NCBI GenBank assembly: GCA_030611885.1
Contig: JAUWOY010000010.1
Coordinates: 1 to 64,000, forward strand
Direction of reading: 5' to 3'
From: Chloroflexota bacterium
GTDB taxonomy: Bacteria > Chloroflexota > Anaerolineae > VGOG01
DNA length: 64,000 bases
The notes below the pieces were generated by a model. The model searched no databases and was not told the DNA's origin. It worked only from the letters and a program-made list of their open reading frames with translations. This document shows positions 16,138-24,893 of this stretch, piece by piece. Every line of letters starts with the position of its first letter. Positions within the stretch are counted from its first letter, which is position 1. A program made the position numbers and the translations under genes.

Positions 16138-17193
16138 TTAACCGTATCGGTGTCGCAGCCGCCAGAGGACGCCCACGGGGTAGCCGATCATCTTGGCCAT
16201 GTCGCCCGTCACGCGGATGATGGGCACCCAGAGGATGGCTTTGACCTTGTCAGCGAAATCGTAGCTCTTGATCGTCGGCCAGAGGCGCTTGTATGGCGTC
16301 TGGAACATAATGGCCCCACCGACTAGAAAGAGCAGCCACCAGAGGGGAGTCCGCCAAAGGCCCAATAGAAAGATGGCGGGAACGGCTATCAAGTAAGCGA
16401 AGTAGCGGATGGCGTGGCGCACCCGCCAGAGATCGGCCTTGCCGTCGCCCCGGGCGTAACGATAATACTGCTGGAAGAAAGCGGCCAGGCTTGTCCGAGG
16501 GCGAAAGTAGGCCAGGGCTTGGGGAGCGAAGGCGAAGGGCCCCAGCTCCCTCAGTTTGAAGTCGAAGATAAGGTCCTCGCAGTAGTCCAACCACTCAGGA
16601 TAGCCGCCGACCTGTTCCCAAGCCTCTTTTCTGAAGGCCACCGAGCGGCTGGAGGGCAGAAACGTCTCGGGATTGACGTCGGCCAGGACGGGTAGAACAG
16701 TGGCACTCATGGCTGTTTCGAAGACAGACTGGGGATCGGGGATGAAGAAGCCAGAGACGACGTACAGCTCTTCTTTGCCACGAATTACACGAATTTCACT
16801 AATTTTTCTTCTCCCCTCTTTCTCCTCAAAAGGCTTGACTAACTCCTCCAGCCAATTTGGTGACAGCCTCACCCCGGCGTCGGTGCTGGCGATGATCTCC
16901 CCGCTGGCCACGGCGATGGCTGCATTGCGCCCCTGGGAGATGTTGGTCCCCGGACGCGCCAACACCTTCAACGGCAAGGCTCCTCCAGCGGCGTACTCCT
17001 CCAACACCTTCACGGTGCCATCGATCGAGCCGCCGTCCACGATGACCACTTCGTCCGGGGGGCGGGTTTGGGCCACCAGGGAGTCCAGCAACCTGTGCAC
17101 CGTTTGGGCTTCGTTTTTGACGGTGGCTATCACGGAAACGTGAAACGTGAAACCCTTCGGCAAGCTCAGGGCGGCGCGTGAAACGTGAACCAA
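16138..17193 (-). CDS. Family 2 glycosyltransferase, membrane-associated
   Basis: A GT-A fold transferase of about 351 residues. The catalytic core VIATVKNEAQTVHRLLDSL, VIVDGGSIDGT and ASTDAGVRLSPNW (DxD-like site) is followed by hydrophobic segments (about 255-305) and a basic tail. I chose TTG 17193: AAGGAG lies six bases upstream and overlaps the stop of the GT-C gene, so the two are coupled. The first 20 residues (RAALSLPKGF) are a translated dispersed repeat, and KISEIRVIRGKEEL near residue 130 is another. The longer open frame to 17454 only overlaps the upstream gene. Substrate unknown; likely envelope polysaccharide or glycolipid. Confidence 0.85.
   Translation of the reverse strand: MVHVSRAALSLPKGFTFHVSVIATVKNEAQTVHRLLDSLVAQTRPPDEVVIVDGGSIDGTVKVLEEYAAGGALPLKVLARPGTNISQGRNAAIAVASGEIIASTDAGVRLSPNWLEELVKPFEEKEGRRKISEIRVIRGKEELYVVSGFFIPDPQSVFETAMSATVLPVLADVNPETFLPSSRSVAFRKEAWEQVGGYPEWLDYCEDLIFDFKLRELGPFAFAPQALAYFRPRTSLAAFFQQYYRYARGDGKADLWRVRHAIRYFAYLIAVPAIFLLGLWRTPLWWLLFLVGGAIMFQTPYKRLWPTIKSYDFADKVKAILWVPIIRVTGDMAKMIGYPVGVLWRLRHRYG
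16778..16807. repeat. Dispersed repeat inside the GT2 gene
   Basis: CACGAATTACACGAATTTCA with flanking ACTAATTTTT is a version of the widespread ATTAGTGAAATTCGTG repeat. It is translated in frame as part of the transferase, inserting about ten residues. Confidence 0.6.
17135..17190. repeat. Dispersed repeat at the GT2 N-terminus
   Basis: CCCTTCGGCAAGCTCAGGGC (17153-17172) is flanked by direct copies of CGTGAAACGTGAA on both sides. It encodes the first residues of the transferase and lies where the upstream gene ends. Confidence 0.6.
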
Positions 17194-17204
17194 AGACTGC
17201 TCCT

Positions 17205-19802
17205 TCACTGAATCGAAAACTGCTGCGAGACCCAGGGCGACCTCAGTACCTGGCCGCCAGGCAGCCGAGTCAGTTGACCTGTCAGACGATAGCTTCCCCT
17301 GGGAGCCTCCGGCGGGATAAAGACGTCGTACTGGCCCCGCACCACTTCTCCGACTTCCCAACTGGTGGTTGGATAATCCACGCTGGCTGGCCTGGCCTGT
17401 TGGGTAACCAGAATGTTTCCCTCTCCATCCAGCAATTGCAGAGTCAACTGCCAATCGTCCTGCGGCACACGAAAGGCTCGCCAGTAGAGGTCCAGGTGAA
17501 CGACGTCGCCAGGGTGGAGAGGCTCAGACGGTTGATGTTCATGGCCCAGTTTGTACAAGTTGTAGCCTGCCAAAATCAAGTCATCGTATTTGATCCCCAC
17601 CTCGTGCTGTATCTTCAGAGCGATCGAGGAAGGTGGTTCAGAAGGACGCAGCACCTCAATCGAGTCCAGAACAAGATGGTCACCAAGTGCTTGGCCTCCC
17701 TCGCTGACCGTCAGGCGCTGGCCCGAGATCGGGCTGTACATGCCCACCTCGATCCGATGCTCACCGGGCGGCGTGCCCGGCCGAATGAGCACGCCGTAGT
17801 TGTCGGCCACGGTTTCCCCAGGCTGCCAAAGGGTGGTGATGTTCAGCCCATCGCCAGGCTCGCTGTCCTGCTGGCCGACGATGTGACCGGCTTCGTCCAA
17901 GAGGTGGACAAAGACCTTGTAACGCTCCTGGGGTTGGGCCAGGGCCTGCCAAAAAAGGGTGAACGGCAGGATGTCGCCCGCCTCCACCTCGCGGGTGAGA
18001 ATGTTGTAGCCCAGGAGAGCAATCTCGTCGCCCAGTTTTACGTCGAGGGGATTCTGGATCTCCCTCGGTGGGGCGGTGGGCATGGCGTAGATGGCCAGGC
18101 GCACGTTGCCGTACCAGGTATCCAGGGCCTTGTAAGCTCGTTCCGCCAACCAGCCCTCGACGAAGCGGCCAGGATCGCTTTCGTCAACGGCCCACAGGAT
18201 GGCGAAGATGCGGTCATGCTCAGCAGCGATTTCCGTCAGCTCCTCGGCCGTTTGGGCCTCGTCCACAGGCCGCGAGCGAGGCAAGGGGTAGATAGGTAAG
18301 TCGCCTTTGTAATAGTAAGTGAAGATCTCCCACTGATTGGGGGCGTTGAGGAGCACCGCATCGCCACTCTTCTCCAGGGCGGAGACGTACTGGGCGATGC
18401 CGCGATAGTCGTCTCGCGCGTACTGGGGATCGAAGTAATAATTCTGAAGCGATGTGTTGGAAGCCACAGTGACGAAAATCAAGCAGGTAACGGGTAATAA
18501 GTAACGAGTAACGAGACGTTTACTGCCTGCTACTTTGCTCAATTGGATGATGCCCTGGGCGAGTATTAGGCAAAAGGCCGGACTCCCAACCAAAAAGAAC
18601 TTGGGCCGATAGGCAGGTCGCCACAGGGAGAGGACGTACATCATCAGGACGGGGAAGAGGCAGTAGAGTAGAGGTAATAAGTAAATGAGTAAATGAGGAA
18701 TGAGGGATTTGTGCTCGGAAGTCAGGCGAATTTTCGGCCAAAGGCCAGCTATGAAGATAGCGGCAAAGCCCAGGAGCAGGAGAGAGGTGTACTGTGCCCC
18801 TGCCGTGGGCCCCAGGCTGAAAAGACGGAATGCCTCCTGCACCACGAAGAGAGGCCCGTAAGATTGGCTGATGGAGGGCCAGCTCGAGACCTGTCGGAGG
18901 GCGATGGGAAGCCAGAGCCAGTAGAGAGCCACGATGACCAACTGAATGACGACCCAACGCAAGGCCCGCCCCAGCACCTTCCCCCGCCGCCAACTCATGG
19001 CCAGCCAGATCCCGTAAAGCAGATTCTCCATGACTATGACGATGGGGAAGGAGTAGTGAGTGTAGAGCGAGAGGGTCGTGGCTACGATGTAAAGCCCAGC
19101 CCATAAGTATGGGTTTCGGGTTTTGGGTTGGAACAAGAAACCAGGTTTTTTACCTGCAAAGTAGGAGATGTTCCCCCCAACCGTGCTGTTTTGCAAATCA
19201 TTTGTCGTTCTCAGTGCACAAAAACCTGGTTTCTGCGAAAATCGCCAGGCCTCTGCTTCCAGGAATCTGATGAAAGAGTAGACGGAAAGGGCGCTGAGGG
19301 CGGCCAGCAGGATGTACATGCGGGCTTCCTGGGAGTAGTAGACCTGAAAGGGGGAGATGGCGGACAGGAAGGCAGCGATGAGGCCCAGCCAACAACTGTG
19401 GCTAGCTTCCTCCCCAACTTTGGGGGGGACTGAGGGGGGGCGTGAGAGATGATGGCCGAGGAGATAGGTCAGGTACACGAGCCCAGTCCCTAGCAGGGCG
19501 GAGAGAGCGCGGACAGCGAATTCGCTGTTGCCGAAAACGCGCATCCAGAAATGGAGCAGGTAGTAATAGAGCGGGGGATGGATGTCGTGGGCAGCGCCTG
19601 CGGTGATGAAAGGCAGGCTGCGCCCAGACAGGGACACGCTATTGCCCTCGTCGGCCCACAGGCTTTGAGCGTCAAGGCGATAGAAGCGCAGGAAGGCGGC
19701 CAGGACGAGGATGAGGAGCAAGGCGATTTTGATCCAGTTTTTGGTGTTATGTCTCGACCAATTTCTCAATGTACGCCAAAAAGTCGTTTCGTTGGGCTTC
19801 AT
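17205..19802 (-). CDS. GT-C glycosyltransferase (family 39/ArnT-like) with C-terminal beta domains
   Basis: An 865-residue polytopic membrane protein. Early residues AFLRFYRLDAQSLWADEGNS and HDIHPPLYYYLLHFW are the first-loop Asp/Glu and HPP motifs of polyprenyl-phosphate-dependent transferases. About a dozen hydrophobic segments reach to residue 455. The extracytoplasmic C-terminal part has two similar beta domains (LGDEIALLGYNI... and YDDLILAGYNLY..., each followed by a G(D/E)xxxxxLxW pattern). It transfers sugar from a lipid carrier outside the membrane. The gene holds at least four translated repeats (18484, 18671, 19136, 19408), all in frame. No clear SD precedes ATG 19802. It is followed by GT2 with a 12-base gap. 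Confidence 0.85.
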   Translation of the reverse strand: MKPNETTFWRTLRNWSRHNTKNWIKIALLLILVLAAFLRFYRLDAQSLWADEGNSVSLSGRSLPFITAGAAHDIHPPLYYYLLHFWMRVFGNSEFAVRALSALLGTGLVYLTYLLGHHLSRPPSVPPKVGEEASHSCWLGLIAAFLSAISPFQVYYSQEARMYILLAALSALSVYSFIRFLEAEAWRFSQKPGFCALRTTNDLQNSTVGGNISYFAGKKPGFLFQPKTRNPYLWAGLYIVATTLSLYTHYSFPIVIVMENLLYGIWLAMSWRRGKVLGRALRWVVIQLVIVALYWLWLPIALRQVSSWPSISQSYGPLFVVQEAFRLFSLGPTAGAQYTSLLLLGFAAIFIAGLWPKIRLTSEHKSLIPHLLIYLLPLLYCLFPVLMMYVLSLWRPAYRPKFFLVGSPAFCLILAQGIIQLSKVAGSKRLVTRYLLPVTCLIFVTVASNTSLQNYYFDPQYARDDYRGIAQYVSALEKSGDAVLLNAPNQWEIFTYYYKGDLPIYPLPRSRPVDEAQTAEELTEIAAEHDRIFAILWAVDESDPGRFVEGWLAERAYKALDTWYGNVRLAIYAMPTAPPREIQNPLDVKLGDEIALLGYNILTREVEAGDILPFTLFWQALAQPQERYKVFVHLLDEAGHIVGQQDSEPGDGLNITTLWQPGETVADNYGVLIRPGTPPGEHRIEVGMYSPISGQRLTVSEGGQALGDHLVLDSIEVLRPSEPPSSIALKIQHEVGIKYDDLILAGYNLYKLGHEHQPSEPLHPGDVVHLDLYWRAFRVPQDDWQLTLQLLDGEGNILVTQQARPASVDYPTTSWEVGEVVRGQYDVFIPPEAPRGSYRLTGQLTRLPGGQVLRSPWVSQQFSIQ
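18484..18519. repeat. Dispersed repeat (GTAACGRGTAATAAG type) inside the GT-C gene
   Basis: The tandem units GTAACGGGTAATAA and GTAACGAGTAACGAG are translated in frame as RLVTRYLLPVTC. Confidence 0.5.
18671..18706. repeat. Second dispersed repeat of the GTAATAAGTAA type inside the GT-C gene
   Basis: GAGGTAATAAGTAAATGAGT followed by AAATGAGGAATGAGG, short direct repeats translated in frame as SLIPHLLIYLLP. Confidence 0.45.
19136..19234. repeat. MITE-like inverted repeat element, family A (99 bp), inside the GT-C gene
   Basis: AGAAACCAGGTTTTTT and AAAAACCTGGTTTCT bound a 99-base element. Its length is a multiple of three and it has no stop in the reading frame, so the gene stays open and gains 33 residues (from QKPGFCA to GKKPGFL). 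Confidence 0.75.
19408..19441. repeat. GC-rich palindromic repeat, family B, inside the GT-C gene
   Basis: TCCCCAACTTTGGGG and the trailing GACTGAGGGGGGGCG match the copies at 1215 and 13646. It is translated in frame as RPPSVPPKVGEEA. Confidence 0.7.
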
Positions 19803-19837
19803 TCCCTATGAAGGTACCTAGAGCCTTCCACAAGAAT

Positions 19838-21370
19838 CTAGCGAGCTTTCTCGTATGCACTTAGGGTACGGGGGCCTTCACCAATTGCAGAGACGATCAG
19901 GATCAAGTCGCCAATGTCAGCAAACGATACAAGCCGGCCAGAGACCTGTTCACTCCACTTGGTCATACCAGTTATTGGATCGATCAGATCCACGACCATG
20001 CCTTTTTCTGTTTTGGAAACAAGAAAGGGGCCAATATCGGTGAATTTGGGGTACAAGTAGAGGTCGGCATACTTCACTTCCCATATTCGCCTGCCGGAGG
20101 CTACATCCACACCGTACATCCCAACAGGGTTTCGCATGTATCCTTTGCCACTAACAATGATAGCCACTCCATCTGACGCGCCCCCCCAAGAGTGTGACGC
20201 TTGCAGATCCATATCCCAGAGTTTCGAGCCGGTCTCAATATCTACTCCATAGATGAGTTCACGGCTCTCTGAGCTGAAGACCAGCGCATCACCCGCCATG
20301 CCTATAGGCACACCCAAGGTATCACGTTCCCACGCCCACTTGAGCTCACCCTTCAATCTGTTTATGCACCCCCCTGAACCCTCGGTTAAGCTGGTTAAGC
20401 AAAGTAACGTGTCCCCAAAAGCTTTCAACTCACCGCCGCCGTCAAAGGTCCACCTTTGAGATCCGGTCTTTGGATCCAGTGCTACCAGCCAGGTATGATT
20501 CTCACTATCTATACCTTTCAGGATGACGGTTTCATCCGATGCCAAAGAATCGGATATTGAATACAGGACGATTCCCGGATCTATTGGACCCCACAAAATC
20601 TCTCCTGTCTCTGGTGCCAGTCCTACAATTTGCCAACCTGTACGTGTAAAAAGAACTCCCTCTAAGCATTTCCCCGCTCCAGCTCCGGCGGCCTCAAGGG
20701 GGTGAACCCACCTTTCCTCACCAGACGAGGCATCTATTGCTACGATCTCGGTTGGTGACCAAGACCATTGTTGCCCCCTAGTAAAATAGAGCAACCCATC
20801 GTATAGTTCCACGTCCGGACAGGATAGTGACCTTCCACGTAATGGAGCCTCTTCTGTGTCAATGTCAATATTCCAAACGCGCTTTCCCGTGGTAAGGTCG
20901 AGGGCGTAGATTCTTGGAGTTGGACGATTACCAACGACACGTTTGCACATATAAAGTCTCATTTCATCTTTCGCAAAAACGGAGTCGGTTAGCTCCCATG
21001 TCCACAGTACCTCTCCAGTGGCACGCGAAAGACCCATCGTATAATCCTCAGGTGTAGAGGCCACAATGACATCGCCGATTACGAACGGGGAACTAATCGC
21101 CAGATTGCCAATGCTGACAGACCACATTGGTATTAGTGGGGCGTGCGACTTAGCCTCCGTCGGGGGAGGGGTCGGGCTGGCGAGGCTAGTTACTGTGGGT
21201 ATAGCGACCTCTGCTAGCTGCGTGGCCTGGGCGCTTATGGTCGCTTTCAGGGAGTGCGTCTCGGAACTCTCGCCACAAGAGCTCGCAAGTAAGGTTGTCA
21301 ATGCTAAGAGCAGGGCTAGAGTAAAACTGAACGCTGCTGGATGAGAAGCAATTCTATGTTTTTCTTTCAT
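19838..21370 (-). CDS. PQQ-type beta-propeller lipoprotein
   Basis: A 510-residue lipoprotein: signal sequence with lipobox LASSC near residue 32, then a Ser/Thr/Pro linker to about 78. The rest consists of repeated propeller blades with the LDxxTGxxxW signature (ALDLTGKRVWNI-like, AIDASSGEERWVH, LAPETGEILWGP, ALDPKTGSQRWTF, DIETGSKLWDM, DVASGRRIWEV, DPITGMTKWSE). Such BamB/YncE-like propellers act in protein-protein contacts or ligand binding outside the membrane. ATG 21370 follows AAAGGAGG. It lies between the M23 peptidase and the GT-C gene with gaps of 43 and 35 bases, so in an envelope operon. No enzyme activity is implied. Confidence 0.85.
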   Translation of the reverse strand: MKEKHRIASHPAAFSFTLALLLALTTLLASSCGESSETHSLKATISAQATQLAEVAIPTVTSLASPTPPPTEAKSHAPLIPMWSVSIGNLAISSPFVIGDVIVASTPEDYTMGLSRATGEVLWTWELTDSVFAKDEMRLYMCKRVVGNRPTPRIYALDLTTGKRVWNIDIDTEEAPLRGRSLSCPDVELYDGLLYFTRGQQWSWSPTEIVAIDASSGEERWVHPLEAAGAGAGKCLEGVLFTRTGWQIVGLAPETGEILWGPIDPGIVLYSISDSLASDETVILKGIDSENHTWLVALDPKTGSQRWTFDGGGELKAFGDTLLCLTSLTEGSGGCINRLKGELKWAWERDTLGVPIGMAGDALVFSSESRELIYGVDIETGSKLWDMDLQASHSWGGASDGVAIIVSGKGYMRNPVGMYGVDVASGRRIWEVKYADLYLYPKFTDIGPFLVSKTEKGMVVDLIDPITGMTKWSEQVSGRLVSFADIGDLILIVSAIGEGPRTLSAYEKAR

Positions 21371-21413
21371 TGGAGCCTCCTTTGAACTATCTGTTAGTTG
21401 GTGGCATCGCTGG

Positions 21414-22382
21414 TTATGGCGGAGCCAACCGGACCAAAGTTAGAGGGAAAGTGGTAAGATACCACTTACCACCAGTGTAGACAAGCGAGATATCATCTCT
21501 GACCGCGCTTTCGCCAGGTAAGCCAAGAAAGTTCCAGATCATCACCCCTGTGACCCGGATAGTCGCTCTATTTGCTTCTTCCTGCACCAATCGGTAATTC
21601 ATGTTACGGAACTCAACCGAAGAAGCTCCACCACTTATGGGAGCCAACGCCAGTCTGAGAGCCTCCCGGCGGCTTTCGTCAGCTAAGGAGATCATTCTAT
21701 CCAGATTGTTCGCCTGCCATGCTTCGTAGAAGGCTTTCACCACTTGTTGCGCCGATGCGTATTCGGGTACTTCGGGTTCGAGATTGCCAGACGTGTATTC
21801 GTTGCCCACGGTGGGAACGCCGTTGTTATCCTTATCATCAGTGAAAGCAATCGGAATGGACTGTGTGTACCACAAATCCTTCACTGTTTTTTGGACCTGA
21901 AAATGTAAGTGATCTGGTGGATCGCCTTGGACCCACCCTGTAGCTCCACTTAAGGCTATGACTTGCCCCTGCAGGACATGTTGCCCCACCTCCGCCAAAG
22001 CGCCATCTTTTTGAAGGTGTAAATACAGAGCTGAAGTACCATCACCGTGGTCAATAACGACGTAGTTGCCCTTGTTGGCATACGACCGGTGAGGGCCACC
22101 TTCGTCTGAGTCCTCCTTTACGAAGACAACTCTGCCAGCCCTGGACGCAACCACGAAATCCCCTGACGCCAAATCAAAATCAAAGGCATATTCTGCATAC
22201 CCTTTGTGGCTAGGAGCCTCGTTGTTGCCCCGAACAAGCTTGTACGTCTTGCCCGCAGGATAAGGAAGCTTATAGTCTGCTGGCCCTGCTACCAGGGCAG
22301 CTTTCGATTCACCCGTTGGGAAAAGCCCAGTAAAGGATATAGTCACGATTAGACAGAGGCTAAGCCGTGCGATTCTGTTCAT
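21414..22382 (-). CDS. Secreted M23 (LytM-type) peptidase with C-terminal NTF2-like region
   Basis: A 322-residue exported protein: signal peptide to about residue 30, then a LytM fold with SHKGYAEYAFDFD (first His and Asp zinc ligands), GNYVVIDHGDGTSALYLHL and the HLHFQV motif near residue 160. All expected zinc ligands appear present, so it may be an active cell-wall endopeptidase. The last 120 residues (QQVVKAFYEAWQANNLDRM) resemble an NTF2-like domain. ATG 22382 follows GAGGAGAGAG. It probably remodels peptidoglycan in concert with the envelope genes next to it. Confidence 0.82.
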   Translation of the reverse strand: MNRIARLSLCLIVTISFTGLFPTGESKAALVAGPADYKLPYPAGKTYKLVRGNNEAPSHKGYAEYAFDFDLASGDFVVASRAGRVVFVKEDSDEGGPHRSYANKGNYVVIDHGDGTSALYLHLQKDGALAEVGQHVLQGQVIALSGATGWVQGDPPDHLHFQVQKTVKDLWYTQSIPIAFTDDKDNNGVPTVGNEYTSGNLEPEVPEYASAQQVVKAFYEAWQANNLDRMISLADESRREALRLALAPISGGASSVEFRNMNYRLVQEEANRATIRVTGVMIWNFLGLPGESAVRDDISLVYTGGKWYLTTFPLTLVRLAPP

Positions 22383-22420
22383 CTCTCTCCTCGACTTATT
22401 GGAGGAAAAGGGTCTACGGT

Positions 22421-22861
22421 TTAGCGTAGAAGAGGCTTTATTTCAGCAGGGATAAGAGCATCCGGAACTTCTTTGAGCCATTCAACGTACCGCTCGGTTC
22501 CCTTAAATGCAGCTATCCATTCGCCATTAATTCTTCGAGCGATTATAACCCCGCCGCCAGTTGGCACTGCCTTATCAGTGGCTCTATATCTTGCACTAAC
22601 TTCCACTACAGACCATTCGCCCTCTACATCCACCTGTTCGATGCCCAAGTACTCATCCCTACTCAGATTGAGAGGCTGAGTGGAGGACTCGTGTTCGATG
22701 ACCATTCGAATCTGTTCTTCGTCTGAGCTTGGCACGATAGTGGCAATTCCAACTTTCTGTGCGACATGAAAAACCACGACCATTGATCCAATGGCTATGA
22801 TGCAAACAAGGGTCAATCCTGCGATAGTCGCTAACAGCCAAATCGTGCTTTTTCGGTTCAT
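22421..22861 (-). CDS. Membrane-anchored hypothetical protein
   Basis: About 146 residues: one N-terminal membrane helix (WLLATIAGLTLVCIIAIGSM) and a short extracytoplasmic domain with YRATDKAVPTGGGVIIARR and a NGEWIAAFKG motif, typical of small NTF2-like or PepSY-like folds. GTG 22867 and two ATGs (22864, 22861) are stacked after GAGG; the last has the best spacing. The gene leads into the M23 peptidase with a 38-base gap, so it may be the first gene of the envelope operon. Function unknown. Confidence 0.65.
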   Translation of the reverse strand: MNRKSTIWLLATIAGLTLVCIIAIGSMVVVFHVAQKVGIATIVPSSDEEQIRMVIEHESSTQPLNLSRDEYLGIEQVDVEGEWSVVEVSARYRATDKAVPTGGGVIIARRINGEWIAAFKGTERYVEWLKEVPDALIPAEIKPLLR

Positions 22862-22938
22862 CATCACCTCAGCTTTTACACCTAAATGGGGTTCATAGTT
22901 TATGATACCTCATTTCGGCATAGAAAGCAAATTGCCCG

Positions 22939-24423
22939 TCAATTCTTAGCCAGCAGATCATAGGCTCGCCGCCGGGCCAGGTGGAACGAGGGCCAGCTCC
23001 GCCAACGAGCGCTCTCCTCCATGCGCTCCAGACGGTAGCGCAGGTGGTCGATCAGCACCTTTTGCTCGTCGCCAGTTACCCGGTCCACGGCCAGCACCAG
23101 GGCGGGCACAGCATCTTCGGACAGCCGGGTCAGGTAGTAAGCATCCAGTTTGCCGGTGGCCTCGTAGCGGGCCAGGTTTTGCCCCGCGATAAAGGCGTCG
23201 GGGTTGATGGCGTTTAAAGTGACCAGGAAGCCCAGGGCGGCCACGAAGGCGCCGATGGCGAAGCGGTCAGGCCAGCGCCACAGCGTGGCCAGAAACCAGA
23301 CGAAGACAGCCGCGAGCCAGACCATGAAGACGTGGCTGTAGAGCCGCAGTTGAGTGTAGCCGTAGGCAGCCTCGTAAAGGCGCAGCCGCTGGAAGGCTGA
23401 GGCCAAAATGACCAGCACCAACCCGACCATGAGGCTGCTCAGCCCGTTGAAGATTCGCGCCTGCCGGCGCGTCTCGCGGCGCGCCAGCCAGCGGAGGCCC
23501 AGGATCAGGCCCAGCGTCAGCACCGACACGGCCACCAACTCGAAGAAGCCGCGCCGGGCATACTCGGCGTAGGTGTACCCCTCCACAGTGATGTTGGCCC
23601 GTCCGCCGAACAGGTAGGCGAACTGAATCCCCACGAACACCAGGAACAACAGATCCACCGAGATCAGCACCGTCACCACCTCGACGAAGCCGAGTCTTAT
23701 GACCTGGGCTGACCTGCCCAGCGCTTTCTCCAGAGCGCCCTGGGCGTCCGACGCCTGGCTGCGGCCCAGCGCGTAGGCCAGGCCGCCGGCCAGGAACCAG
23801 GCAGCCCCCAACACGATGATCCCACGCCAGAGCAGCTCCAGCAAATCGGGCAGGATGTCGAGGCTGAAAAGGTCTTCCAGATAGTCAGCGAAGACCAGGT
23901 CGGCCGAGGCCAGAAGAACGGTGAAGATGACCAGCACTGGCAGCGCCAGGAGGAGCCCTCGGATCACGGGCAGCAGGTTGCGGCTGCCCCGCTGACGGGC
24001 GGTCTCCAGATTCACGCTGGCCGACACCAGGCGCGCTGGCCGGACCAGGGCGTTGCCTGCCGTGCGGAGGAGAACGAAGGGGTACCCAATCAGTCCCAGC
24101 CGTTGTGGGTGGCCGGCGGCGTAAAAGTGGGCGATGAGCCCCAGCAACGCCAGGCTGGCCACTACGTTGAGGAAGGTGACGAAGGGATTGGCCCGCACGA
24201 AGACCATGCTGGCGAAGAAGATGAGCGGGGCCAGCAGCCAGAGGTTGCGCCGAACTGGCCGCACCCCCTCCAGCCGGCCCAGGCCAAAGAGGGCGACCAT
24301 CAGCAAGAGCACGAAGAGGAAGACGGAAATGCCCAGGGCTTTGCCATAGAAGAGCAAATCCACGCTCCAGCCCAGTACCAGGGCGACCAGCAGAATTCGG
24401 GCGGGTGGCTTGGTGCGAATCAT
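22939..24423 (-). CDS. DUF4173-like polytopic membrane protein
   Basis: A 494-residue membrane protein with some twelve hydrophobic segments, starting MIRTKPPARILLVALVLGWS and containing VDLLFYGKALGISVFLFVLL and an FRRLRLYEAAYGYTQLRLYSH-like loop (residues near 345). This pattern is that of DUF4173 proteins, whose role is unknown. The C-terminal 70 residues are soluble (LARYEATGKLDAYYL). ATG 24423 follows AGGAGG. It has its own promoter (24454-24481), one copy of the duplicated terminator-promoter cassette. Confidence 0.75.
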   Translation of the reverse strand: MIRTKPPARILLVALVLGWSVDLLFYGKALGISVFLFVLLLMVALFGLGRLEGVRPVRRNLWLLAPLIFFASMVFVRANPFVTFLNVVASLALLGLIAHFYAAGHPQRLGLIGYPFVLLRTAGNALVRPARLVSASVNLETARQRGSRNLLPVIRGLLLALPVLVIFTVLLASADLVFADYLEDLFSLDILPDLLELLWRGIIVLGAAWFLAGGLAYALGRSQASDAQGALEKALGRSAQVIRLGFVEVVTVLISVDLLFLVFVGIQFAYLFGGRANITVEGYTYAEYARRGFFELVAVSVLTLGLILGLRWLARRETRRQARIFNGLSSLMVGLVLVILASAFQRLRLYEAAYGYTQLRLYSHVFMVWLAAVFVWFLATLWRWPDRFAIGAFVAALGFLVTLNAINPDAFIAGQNLARYEATGKLDAYYLTRLSEDAVPALVLAVDRVTGDEQKVLIDHLRYRLERMEESARWRSWPSFHLARRRAYDLLAKN

Positions 24424-24453
24424 AGTTCGGTCCTCCTATTTATCCTCGTGTGA

Positions 24454-24481
24454 ATTATACCTACCTCTCCCCAAAAAGCAA
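24454..24481 (-). promoter_or_regulatory. Sigma70-type promoter of the DUF4173 gene (cassette copy 2)
   Basis: On the minus strand TTGCTT (24476-24481), a 16-base spacer and TATAAT (24454-24459) lie 30 bases before the ATG. The same promoter, with two spacer differences, precedes the DUF433 gene. Confidence 0.8.
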
Positions 24482-24511
24482 GCCCCCTTCGCCGAGAAGC
24501 GGAGAGGGCTT
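24481..24511 (-). terminator. Terminator of the DUF433 gene (cassette copy 2)
   Basis: On the minus strand AGCCCTCTCCGCTTCTCGGC folds with GAAGGGGGCT and the T-run overlaps the -35 box of the next promoter (GGGGGCTTGCTTTTTGG). Confidence 0.75.
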
Positions 24512-24570
24512 CTTCGCTTGTTACTCCGTTTATGGCTGTGGAGGTCGCCGGATGCGGATGCGGCCTACCT

Positions 24571-24798
24571 CTACGATGACCTGATCTCTTCTTCTGCGAC
24601 CAATTCAGCAGCATAGCTGAGGGCAGCTCGCACGTCTTCCAACGTTATCTCGTATTCTCTGGCCACCTCGTCGGTCGTCATCCCACCAGCCAGCTTAGCC
24701 ACCACCAACTCTACAGGCACTCGCGTGCCTTGAATCACTGGCTTGCCAAAGCGAACCGCTGGGTCAACCACAATGTGCGGCGCGATTTCTATCGCCAT
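24571..24798 (-). CDS. DUF433 antitoxin-like protein, orphan
   Basis: A 75-residue DUF433 protein, MAIEIAPHIVVDPAVRFGKP followed by VIQGTRVPVELVVAKLAGG and the EVAREYEITLEDVRAALSYA helix-turn-helix. DUF433 proteins are usually the antitoxin of DUF5615 PIN-like toxins, as in the pair at 45054-45745. Here no toxin follows. ATG 24798 has GGGAGGGG upstream; a TTG five codons earlier is less likely. The gene is enclosed between two nearly identical terminator-promoter cassettes. Confidence 0.85.
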   Translation of the reverse strand: MAIEIAPHIVVDPAVRFGKPVIQGTRVPVELVVAKLAGGMTTDEVAREYEITLEDVRAALSYAAELVAEEEIRSS

Positions 24799-24835
24799 AG
24801 CCCCTCCCTTCAATCCTCTCGCGATCCTCGTGTGA

Positions 24836-24863
24836 ATTATATTTACCTCTCCCCAAAAAGCAA
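24836..24863 (-). promoter_or_regulatory. Sigma70-type promoter of the DUF433 gene (cassette copy 1)
   Basis: On the minus strand TTGCTT (24858-24863), a 16-base spacer and TATAAT (24836-24841) lie 37 bases before the ATG. Confidence 0.8.
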
Positions 24864-24893
24864 GCCCCCTCCGCCTCTCGGCGGAGAGTGCTT
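24862..24893 (-). terminator. Terminator of the kinase operon (cassette copy 1)
   Basis: On the minus strand CACTCTCCGCCGAGAGGCGG and the following AGGGGGCTTGCTTTTT give a CTCCGCC/GGCGGAG stem with a T-run that overlaps the next -35 box. It ends the operon 29008-24994. Confidence 0.75.
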
